A DNA stretch of 64,000 nucleotides from Glutamicibacter halophytocola. GTDB lineage: Bacteria; Actinomycetota; Actinomycetes; Actinomycetales; Micrococcaceae. The translations under genes and the position numbers were made by a program. The DNA is taken from the NCBI RefSeq assembly GCF_001302565.1, contig NZ_CP012750.1, forward strand, positions 3,534,001 to 3,598,000, given 5' to 3'. Positions 38,151 through 45,430 of this stretch are shown in pieces (the first letter of the stretch is position 1; each line of letters begins with the position of its first letter). A model generated the notes under the pieces. The model ran no database searches. It was not told the origin of the DNA and was given only the letters and a program-made list of their open reading frames with translations.

Positions 38151-38711
38151 CTAGGAAGATGTAAGGTTGCTCCCCGGTACATCGCGAAGCTCGTGATCGC
38201 GCTGCGCTGCATGGCCTAGATCAAGATCATTCCACTCCACGCTGGCAATGAGGGCATTCAAGAATTTTGCTGCTGCCTTTCGCTCTTCTACGTTGAGCCC
38301 ATCCACGGCAGCCATCATCCGCTCATGCATCTGCTGCAAAGTTCCGCGCACTTCGGTGTCGCTGTACTGCGTCGGGATAATGCCTACCGATCTGCGGTCG
38401 GCCGGATGCATGACCCGTTGCGCATACCCGTCGCGGCACAGCCGATCGATCAGGGCTGAGACCGAGGCATTGGAAATGCCGAGTTTTTCGGCGAAATCAC
38501 GCTGACGAGGCACTTCGCCCTTCCGGTGCGCTCCGAGCAAGAAGCGCAAAGCTGTCATGTCGGTCTCGTTCATCCCCATGGATCCGCGGGTATTGGCGCG
38601 CATGTTCCGCTCTGCGTCGCGATAGCGGCGCATGAGGTTCAGCAAGTCAACGGCCTCCGGGGCCGACTGGCCATCACCATACCAATATCCACTTGACTCA
38701 TAGTGGCTCAT
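38151..38711 (-). CDS. MarR family transcriptional regulator
   Basis: 186 residues with a MarR winged helix: RQRDFAEKLGISNASVSALIDRLCRDGYAQRVMHPADRRSVGI in sequence, including the DRR wing. The N-terminus has an unusual aromatic/His-rich stretch (SHYESSGYWYGDG). The ATG at 38711 follows AAAGGAG. It is divergent from a conserved-looking hypothetical gene at 38884, across an AT-rich gap that would hold its promoter. Confidence 0.88.
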   Translation of the reverse strand: MSHYESSGYWYGDGQSAPEAVDLLNLMRRYRDAERNMRANTRGSMGMNETDMTALRFLLGAHRKGEVPRQRDFAEKLGISNASVSALIDRLCRDGYAQRVMHPADRRSVGIIPTQYSDTEVRGTLQQMHERMMAAVDGLNVEERKAAAKFLNALIASVEWNDLDLGHAAQRDHELRDVPGSNLTSS

Positions 38712-38883
38712 GAGAACTCCTTTCGTCGGATACGAGCACAATGCCCGATGAACTTGAGGGCCTTTCGCTCCACGCTGTTAAATTCCCGCTTGCCTTTTCT
38801 GAAAAAAATAATGTAGCCTATCTAATAGTTAGCCAGTCTACATATATTCTACTACGAAACACTGACCAGTGCCGGAGCACAAC

Positions 38884-39342
38884 ATGAAAGAGCAGTTAGC
38901 AGTTTCCGCAGATAAGAAAAACGCAGGCAACAACGCATGGGCGGCGAGGATGCAGGACATAGCATTCTTCGGGACACAGCAATGCGAAATCAAAAGCACA
39001 GTTCATTCGGCGTTCTGCACTATCCAGGGGACCCCGGAAAAGCTGGTCGTCAACCTGGCCTGCACAGCAAAGAGCGAAGAACACGTCACGGCGCTGATGC
39101 AGTACGTCAATGACCACCTGTTGCCGCAGATGGAGCAGGCTCTGGGCATCCAGTTCGAAGTGCGAAACCTGCAGTTCGCGGTGGCCGGCCGAGAAAATCT
39201 CTTGCCGCAACTAGAACGCCTCCAGGATTCCGGCAACGCCGACGGCTGGTTGGACGATCCTTTCGCGACCCCGGCCCTAACGGCCACCGAGGGCCTTCGG
39301 CCAACGGGAGGAGCTAGGCACGCAGATTTGAGCATGGCCTAG
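38884..39342 (+). CDS. Hypothetical protein
   Basis: 152 residues, no family recognised. A compact central region (about 20-110) mixes strands and helices: STVHSAFCTIQGTPEKLVVNLACTA, then HVTALMQYVNDHLLPQMEQAL. The tail is Pro/Gly/Ala-rich. GGAG lies seven bases before the ATG. It is divergent from the MarR gene and 134 bases before another small unknown gene on the same strand; the pair may be one operon controlled by that MarR protein. Confidence 0.6.
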   Translation: MKEQLAVSADKKNAGNNAWAARMQDIAFFGTQQCEIKSTVHSAFCTIQGTPEKLVVNLACTAKSEEHVTALMQYVNDHLLPQMEQALGIQFEVRNLQFAVAGRENLLPQLERLQDSGNADGWLDDPFATPALTATEGLRPTGGARHADLSMA

Positions 39343-39476
39343 TGCACCACCGTGGCCACTGTGGATCACTCGATGGTCCACGCAGACAGGAACGATCGAT
39401 GAGGCGCAGGCGCATCGCACCGGGTCCTGGGATGAACCATATTCACTGAGGAATGCAAGAAGGGGAAGTATCTAAA

Positions 39477-39950
39477 ATGCCAGGCCGAATTGCTAGAACC
39501 CAGACCGCCATGAGGGTCGCTGATTTTCTCGCCACCCGTGAGGGCAAGTCCCATTTGACTTCGTACGGCTGGTCACCAGGCATGCCCATCGTGATGGCCC
39601 GCTCCAGCGAATCGCTTAATGACGTGATGGCGATGGTCTCCATCCACGGACGAGCAGTGCTGGTCGCCATGCTCGATTCGCGCAGCGACGAGTTGCGCAT
39701 GCTCCACATCACCACACCGCAATCGGCGCTGCGCGTCGTTGCCCCTTCCCCTGCCACGGTCACCATCGGAGAATTCTTCGACCGTCTCAGCTCGGTGACA
39801 ATTGCCGAATTCCGCGTGAAGTACTGGCAAAACACTGCCGTAGCCCACGTTGTCCCTTCTTGCCACGCCATGCAGGCCTCGAGCTTCGCGGGCAAGCGAT
39901 ACCAGTTGCCAGACCCACGGCAAGCTCTGGCATCCGCTGGCGCTGAATAG
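39477..39950 (+). CDS. Hypothetical protein
   Basis: 157 residues with no recognised family. It looks like a small globular protein: VADFLATREGK, MPIVMARSSESLNDVMAMVSIHGRAVLVAML, then TIGEFFDRLSSVTIAEFRVKYWQ. AAGGGGAAG precedes the ATG at 39477. The antisense frame is open for 218 codons, but this strand has the better start signal. It follows the 152-residue unknown gene. Confidence 0.5.
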   Translation: MPGRIARTQTAMRVADFLATREGKSHLTSYGWSPGMPIVMARSSESLNDVMAMVSIHGRAVLVAMLDSRSDELRMLHITTPQSALRVVAPSPATVTIGEFFDRLSSVTIAEFRVKYWQNTAVAHVVPSCHAMQASSFAGKRYQLPDPRQALASAGAE

Positions 39951-40656
39951 CCAATCAGCTTTTTCAGAAAACCGTCGTTGGGCAGTTCCTGATCCGCCAA
40001 AGTCAGAATCTGTCCAACGATGACTTTTTCCAGAACGATCAAATCGCTAGACCACTTGTAGGTAGCAGGTGTGCTCCTAGACCGAGCTGCAGCCCGCACT
40101 TATCGGGGCAAAGCACCAAGAAAGGCGGGTACTTGAAGGGGATTACCTGAGCCCGGATCGCGGGTCTTGGGCAGATTTCCTATCCTGATCGGCATCGAAC
40201 ACCGCACCTGCTCTTAAGGATTGAATTTCTTGGCTTGATTTTCCGGGCCGATCACCCCGATGCAGGAAACGGTATTGGCGCCACTGCGGTCGGCACGCTA
40301 CCAATTGGCCGTACCGCTCGCCAGTTTCGCGTCTACCAGTGAAAATCCGGTGTGGCCATGCTGCCAGACGAGATGCCAGCAAATGCACGCCTGCCATAAG
40401 GCGCATATCATTCCCTGCTACCGGCGTTCGGTCGCCATTGAACGCAAACGGCTTCAAGGCAGCACTAGTTATCATCACCGCGGGCGCGGATATTTATGCC
40501 GTCCTCGATTTCGGAAAGACGGGCCGCTGGAGCCGTGCTTTCCAGCACGCAGTTTCCCTCCCCGGCAGAGCGCCTGATCTTCGTGCAGATTGCGCTGGCG
40601 TGGACCCTGGCTCGGCGATCCTTAGGGCCTCCTGTTAGATTCCGCAGCAAGTCCCG
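39951..40656. other. Unassigned region at the left edge of the accessory island
   Basis: No gene can be supported. On the minus strand, positions ~39957-40070 read as a plausible peptide containing LIVLEKVIVGQILTLADQEL, but it lacks a start and runs antisense into the upstream gene. It may be debris. Base composition becomes more AT-rich towards 41 kb. Confidence 0.4.
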
Positions 40657-40860
40657 CTATATGGTAATTTCGACCAGATTGCCCACTGGGTCGGGAACCA
40701 CACTTTCGTAATTGCCATCCCCGGTGGTGCGTGGCCCGCTGCTGGCCGGATAGCCGGCGCGCGCCCGATATTTTTGTCTGTGCCTGGTAAAGCCCGTAGC
40801 CGGTCAAAGGGTCATCGTGACGGAGATCGGTGACTTTGAGATCAAGGAGCCCTCAACCAT
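40657..40860 (-). pseudogene. Decayed VOC/glyoxalase-family gene fragment
   Basis: The minus strand ends in a clear VOC C-terminus, [17 protein letters not shown], preceded by [14 protein letters not shown]. The frame is blocked by TGA at 40804-40806, and the upstream part reads on only in another frame (LKVTDL...). So it is a frameshifted 3' remnant of a glyoxalase/dioxygenase-fold gene. Confidence 0.55.
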
Positions 40861-41284
40861 CCGACTGTAAGTTGGTGGATGAGCCAGGAGATCCAGTCAG
40901 GTTGCTTTCGGCCATTTAGGACTGACCCACAACTATTAGTTTCACCATGATTCCGATAAACCAGTTATTACACATACTTGTAAGAACCAGGTGCTGTTGA
41001 TTTCCCGCGGGTTTTTCATTGCGGAGATATCTTTTTCGAGACGTCCTGCAACCCTTAGGTTGTAAGAGTTCCCGATTCTGACTTTCCCGCAGTCTTCTGA
41101 CTGGCAAAACATTTGGGCAGTCACCAATAATATCTCGATAGAGTAAATTTGTGATATGACCACAAAAATTTTCATAAGAATTCTATGAAACAGCTGAAAT
41201 TTATGCTCAATGTGTAAAAATTATTTTTAAGTGGATCTTATGAGATGCACGAAGTTTCCTTCCAACGAAAGATTCAGGAGCGCT
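40861..41284. other. AT-rich leader of the ParA/HEPN operon
   Basis: No gene is supported. The stretch is distinctly AT-rich compared with the flanks, as in horizontally acquired DNA, and must contain the promoter of the operon at 41285. Confidence 0.5.
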
Positions 41285-42427
41285 ATGTCTTTCAAGATAA
41301 TTTCGATGTTCAACCACAAAGGCGGCGTGTCAAAAACAACGACGACCTTCAACCTGGCGTGGAAGTTAGCCAGCCAGGGAAAACGCGTCATAATGGTTGA
41401 TGCGGATCCACAGTGCAACCTCACGGGTGTCGCACTTGGTCTTCATCCGATTGAACACACAGAAGATGATGAAAATCCTGCTGAGAACATCGGGGATAAA
41501 GAGAGCGATTCTTTTGACAACGCACAACAGAAAACAGAAGATTTCTGGGAAGAAAATTTTCACAAGACATTTTTCGGTGCGTTAAAACCTGCCTTTGACT
41601 CAGAGCCTAAACTCTTGGAACCTGTGGACTGTGTAGAAATTGACGGTATCGAAGGACTATACCTGTTACCTGGGCATCTACGGGTTGGAGAATATGAGGT
41701 TTCTCTTGGGATTGCCCAAGAGCTAGCCGGGTCAATAGCGTCTTTGCGCAACCTTCCGGGTTCCATTTATTATCTATTGTCTCAAACGGCTGAAGAGCTG
41801 AACGCAGACTACGTGCTCATTGATATGAGCCCAAGTTTAGGATCGCTAAACCAGAACCTTGTCACCATAAGCGATCTTCTTATTGTGCCCACTTCGCCTG
41901 ACTTTTTCTCGATAATGGCTCTACGGTCACTATCTGCAGTTTTGCCTCGATGGCTGCGTTGGGCGAAGGCAGCCAGTGAAAACGAAGTTCTAAGGGATGC
42001 CTCGTATCCCTATCCTAGTCCTCGACTTAAACTTGGAGGGGTCATAGTTCAACGGTACAGACTATATAGGAAGCCGACGATTGATGATCCATACGGTACA
42101 CCAACAGGACCTTTCCGCCAGTGGATAGAAAAAGTCAAGACGGCGTCTAGGAATCAATTTGTTCCTGCACTAAAGGCCGCTGGATTAACTTTCGATGATG
42201 AGAAGTATGCTGAGATCGGCGTTGAAGACGACAGAGTCCTTGTCCAGATTCAGGAATTTAACAGCCTTCTTCCTAAGTCTCAAGAGTATAAGGTTCCAGT
42301 ATTTGCCCTTACGGATGAGCAATTAAACCAAGTGGGCGTGGTCTTGGAAGGCTCACGAACACAGATTAGAAGTCTGGACCGCATATTTGATCAGCTCGCT
42401 GACCGTGTATCACGTCTTCTGGGGTAG
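41285..42427 (+). CDS. ParA-like P-loop ATPase of a two-gene accessory operon
   Basis: 380 residues of the ParA/MinD/Soj AAA_31 type. The deviant Walker A is HKGGVSKTT (signature Lys12, Lys17), DADPQCNLT (39-47) follows, and LIDMSPSLGSLN is the Walker B region. An acidic insertion of ~50 residues follows DADPQ. The protein is longer than chromosomal ParA (~260-300), and no ParB gene or parS-like site is nearby. It is followed after three bases by a HEPN gene. Partition is unlikely; an ATP-dependent sensor or regulator of the HEPN protein is my inference. The ATG at 41285 follows AGGAG. Confidence 0.8.
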   Translation: MSFKIISMFNHKGGVSKTTTTFNLAWKLASQGKRVIMVDADPQCNLTGVALGLHPIEHTEDDENPAENIGDKESDSFDNAQQKTEDFWEENFHKTFFGALKPAFDSEPKLLEPVDCVEIDGIEGLYLLPGHLRVGEYEVSLGIAQELAGSIASLRNLPGSIYYLLSQTAEELNADYVLIDMSPSLGSLNQNLVTISDLLIVPTSPDFFSIMALRSLSAVLPRWLRWAKAASENEVLRDASYPYPSPRLKLGGVIVQRYRLYRKPTIDDPYGTPTGPFRQWIEKVKTASRNQFVPALKAAGLTFDDEKYAEIGVEDDRVLVQIQEFNSLLPKSQEYKVPVFALTDEQLNQVGVVLEGSRTQIRSLDRIFDQLADRVSRLLG

Positions 42428-42430
42428 ATC

Positions 42431-43024
42431 ATGGCTTCCAAAACACTGGAGATATTCAACCGTCTCGTGGCGCAAACATATGAACTTGAGGCCGCTGCCT
42501 CGAGCGCTGAGGTAGAAGGTCCCCCTGGAATTGCACCTATTCTTCGTAGAAGCGCCTTCCTTCTAACTGTTGCTGCCCTAGATTCTTACTTCCACGAACG
42601 TGCTATAAGCCTTCTGGGGGAGTGTGCGAAGAAGGGTGGCGAAGATGCACAGAGGGTTGCCAGTTACGTAGGTAAGTCTGTCTCAGAAGTCTCAAGTGAT
42701 TTAGGATCGAGTTATATCAGGTTGCAACTCTCCTTCAAAACGTTAGTTGCACCAAAAAACATTGATAAATTTCTTATGGCTTTGGGGCACAGCGCTGAGG
42801 ACGCATGGCTAGCGGTTGCGTTTAATTTGAGCTCCAGACCTGATAGGTTGCGCCGTTATCTGGAGATTGTCTACGACCGTAGAAATCAAATTGCTCATGA
42901 AGCAGACTGGGACGTTGCTCGTTTTGATTTTCGCCCCATGGAACGGGCTCATTTGGAAGATTGTCTTCTAGCTGTGACAAATCTTGTTGAGAAATTTGAT
43001 CAGTACCTCGAAGCGAACAAATGA
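42431..43024 (+). CDS. HEPN-domain protein (RiboL-PSP-HEPN type) paired with ParA-like ATPase
   Basis: A 197-residue mostly helical protein with the HEPN ribonuclease signature RRNQIAHEAD (Arg151, Asn152, His156). An early AFLLTVAALDSYFHERAISLL segment is typical of the RiboL-PSP-HEPN group. Such proteins often act as RNA-cleaving toxins or effectors in defence and toxin-antitoxin loci. The gene begins three bases after the ParA-like stop, so the two are translationally linked. RNase activity and a role in phage or plasmid defence are inferred. Confidence 0.75.
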   Translation: MASKTLEIFNRLVAQTYELEAAASSAEVEGPPGIAPILRRSAFLLTVAALDSYFHERAISLLGECAKKGGEDAQRVASYVGKSVSEVSSDLGSSYIRLQLSFKTLVAPKNIDKFLMALGHSAEDAWLAVAFNLSSRPDRLRRYLEIVYDRRNQIAHEADWDVARFDFRPMERAHLEDCLLAVTNLVEKFDQYLEANK

Positions 43025-43069
43025 AAGATGAAAATTCCGGAACTCGATACCTCTGACTTCCTTGAGAGG

Positions 43070-43232
43070 ATGGTAACTACGCCCGAGAAATATCCGGTTA
43101 AGGTTGGCGCCCGCCCAGTTCGTGTGGTCATTGACCGACCTTGTGAAGCCATGCGAAGAGCTCACCCGTTTACTCGGTGAAAATCGGGGCTTGAAAGAAA
43201 CGAACGAAATCCCAAAATAACGTCATTTTTCT
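43070..43232 (+). pseudogene. IS3-family transposase OrfA remnant
   Basis: From an ATG at 43070 the frame reads EKYPVKVGARPVRVVIDRP, resembling the N-terminal 'KYPxELRERAVRMV' of IS3 OrfA proteins. In another frame the 3' part reads LTRLLGENRGLKETNEIPK and then RHFSSE after a stop, matching the 'ENRELRRANEILK.ASAFFA.E' C-terminus. The two halves show a frameshifted, internally deleted orfA; no orfB follows. Confidence 0.55.
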
Positions 43233-43269
43233 TCGGAATAGACCTAACCTTTGTCTCCAATAATCTGTT

Positions 43270-43805
43270 GCTTCATCGTCGAGTAACCGACCAATGGCCG
43301 TGCGGTCATGTCATGCTGCCCGTAAAGTCGCTTTGCAGTGCGAAGCTTGTCAGGGAGAGGGACGATGGGTGGCCACCTGTGCTGCCGTGCGCAGGTACTG
43401 CGGCTAAGATGGCATTGGCTCGTTCGCGGATAGGGTCATCTTTGAATTCCACCAGAAACGCAAATATATTGAACATGAGCCGGTCACCGGAGAAACTGGT
43501 GTCAATGTTCTTCTCTATGCATTTGAACTGGATGCCTTATTGCTACAGCACGTCGTTTTAGTTGATTAGATGGCGGCTGGATCGAAGCGATCCAGCCGCC
43601 AGACGACTAACCTGTCGCCAGGTCTGATCCGGTCTAGCAACTCGTCGAGCTCGGGCCGAGACGCGAGTGCCCCGGAGACTGTATCGGTGAAGATGCGATA
43701 GTACCCCGCTTCGGTCAGCGCATCGAGTTGGAGTGTTCGTCTTGGTAGCCGGCCGAAACTCTGGCGTATCCGCGGAGGTGTCAGATAGTCCTGGATGTAT
43801 CAATA
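43270..43805 (-). pseudogene. Serine recombinase/resolvase pseudogene
   Basis: Pieces of a Tn3/Pin-type resolvase appear in order on the minus strand but in different frames. The pieces are GYARVS (catalytic serine), TLQLDALTEAG then SGALASRPELDELLDRIRPGD and VVWRLDR, next NIDTSFSGDRLMFNIFAFL and RERANAIL, and finally LPDKLRTAKRLYG. At least two frameshifts, a stop and the loss of the start make it inactive. It probably came from a Tn3-like or integrating element that helped assemble this island. Confidence 0.8.
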
Positions 43806-43810
43806 CTCGT

Positions 43811-44324
43811 GAATCGTATGCGCTTGCGGCATATAGTTTGTGGCATTCGGTTTTGCGACTAAGTGCTCTTTAGAATCTGTTGAATTTTAAACCGGCCGGA
43901 AATTTCTCCACAGTCGCCTGTTCAGGGTGTCAAAAACGAACGTTTTTGAGACGTGTCTTCGGTCCTTGTTTTCCGCCGCAGTTCTTGGAGTGGCCGATTT
44001 TCAGTGGGTGGGACAGCATCTCACGTCCCAGACCAGCTAGCACCAGGCCAGATTGCGCATGTTTAGATTGGTGACTCGTCCGAGCAGGACGAAGGGTTTC
44101 TATACGGTGGTTGATAATCATCCGATGTTATGACCCGTGAAGCGTTGCTACTAGCTGAGCACACGGTGGAAACCGCCGGGCAGGTGCCAAGCACAACAGC
44201 GCGGGTGAATCGTGGGGCGTGGCCTTGTGACGGGGACGGAACCCTTATACGAAGTGTCGGCGGGGTGTGTCATGCTGAGCAAAAGTGAAATCAACCGGAT
44301 TTCATAGCGCAAGCAAGGAGTGAG
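43811..44324. other. Island spacer containing a candidate resolvase site
   Basis: No supported gene. The notable element is a symmetric 18-base sequence at 43931-43948. A good ribosome site (AAGGAG) at the right end marks the 234-residue gene. Confidence 0.5.
43931..43948. repeat. Symmetric site, candidate resolvase crossover sequence
   Basis: CAAAAACG-AA-CGTTTTTG has perfect 8-base arms around a central AA dinucleotide, and lies about 125 bases upstream of the resolvase pseudogene. Serine resolvases and invertases cut around a central dinucleotide in such dyads. Confidence 0.5.
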
Positions 44325-45029
44325 ATGGGACCTCTTCCAGGAAGCGGGCACGGATTCATCGCCTGGGTCAGGAATAATTTCGGCACCGAGATGGTGACGG
44401 TGATTCATCAGTCGGAACAAGGCACAGAAGGGCGCACTGAACTAGAAGCCCAGGTGCAGTCCAAGGCTGCCTTCTTTGATGTTGATGCGCCTGTCTATGA
44501 GGGTGACCGGTTGGAGATTCCGGATCAGCGCGGTGGAGTGCAGCGCGTTTATATCACCGACGTGGAAGTGAACCGGGCCGGTGGACGCATACGATCCGAT
44601 ATGAGCCATATCAAGGCGACATTCAGCACCTCAGCACCTCAGAGTGACTCTCCAGGAGGGCACTCGGGCACAGTGATCTACGGAGATCATGCCATTGTTG
44701 CTTCCGGCTCACGTGTGGCGATTGCCACCCATGGAGGGCGTGTGGTGCAGCATGAGGAAGTTCCTGCCGCCTACACCGAGCTGGTTGCTGCGGTCCAAGG
44801 TGCATTGGATCTGCTGGAATCCTCGGATTATTTCGGTCCGGATGACCAGGAAATTGGTCGAGATGCAGGATCGGTCATTCTGCAAGAAGTGATTAAGGAA
44901 GAGCCTGACCAGAAGAGCCTTAAAGGGGCGCTAGCGACTTTGCGGGGTGTTTTGACGGCTGGGATGACGTCGGCCTCTGGAGCGGCGGCTAGTGAAATCA
45001 TCAAACAGCTTTTCATGCCTGGTAGTTGA
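44325..45029 (+). CDS. Uncharacterised island protein
   Basis: 234 residues, no family recognised. The N-terminal half (1-105) is beta-rich and contains a conserved-looking segment, FFDVDAPVYEGDRLEIPDQRGG then RVYITDVEVN, resembling a small barrel. The C-terminal half (~140-234) is helical, with a Gly/Ala/Ser-rich end (GVLTAGMTSASGAAASEIIKQLF). AAGGAG precedes the ATG. GC content is intermediate. A hairpin 160 bases downstream may terminate it. A role with the adjacent HEPN genes is possible only by location. Confidence 0.6.
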   Translation: MGPLPGSGHGFIAWVRNNFGTEMVTVIHQSEQGTEGRTELEAQVQSKAAFFDVDAPVYEGDRLEIPDQRGGVQRVYITDVEVNRAGGRIRSDMSHIKATFSTSAPQSDSPGGHSGTVIYGDHAIVASGSRVAIATHGGRVVQHEEVPAAYTELVAAVQGALDLLESSDYFGPDDQEIGRDAGSVILQEVIKEEPDQKSLKGALATLRGVLTAGMTSASGAAASEIIKQLFMPGS

Positions 45030-45192
45030 AAGACGTGGCTCGCCGCACGGTCTATGCCGACGTGGTGAGTCCGGCGCGCTAGTTATCTCACTGCCGTAGG
45101 TGGCGCGGTTTTCATTGTGTCAACTGCGGCTGCGCCAGGATGCTACCGCATTGTCTGATCTTGTTCGCAACTGAATAATCAGTCTTTTCTTG

Positions 45193-45227
45193 CTGAAGCA
45201 TCCCACAGTTATCACGGGGTGCTTCAG
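45193..45227 (+). terminator. Probable terminator of the 234-aa gene
   Basis: Twelve-base arms (45193-45204, 45216-45227) with one G-U pair and an 11-base loop are followed by TGTTT. Confidence 0.5.
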
Positions 45228-45418
45228 TGTTTAAGGACATGGTAGGTACCTCATTGGATCGAATGCCATGTAGACCGAAAACGATCGATCGTGAGACGCG
45301 AATTTTTGTTTATCCGCATTTATCTTTTGCCATTTATCGTGATGTTAATCTTCCAGCGATCATCTGCTGGCGCAGTCGGAATGAGGTTTCCACAAAGACT
45401 TTTTCCTCACGTATTGAG

Positions 45419-45424
45419 TACAAT
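45419..45424 (+). promoter_or_regulatory. -10 element for the 647-aa gene
   Basis: TACAAT lies six bases before the ATG, with no ribosome site between, consistent with a leaderless transcript. No good -35 element was seen. Confidence 0.35.
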
Positions 45425-45430
45425 TAGTGG

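Larger units (their letters stand above)
45030..45430. other. Intergenic region between two island genes
   Basis: No supported gene. It contains one hairpin (45193-45227) and, at the right end, a -10-like TACAAT just before the 647-residue gene. Confidence 0.5.

Noticed and set aside
41285..42427. Plasmid partition ParA
   Set aside because: No parB gene, parS-like repeats or replication gene nearby; the partner gene is a HEPN protein.
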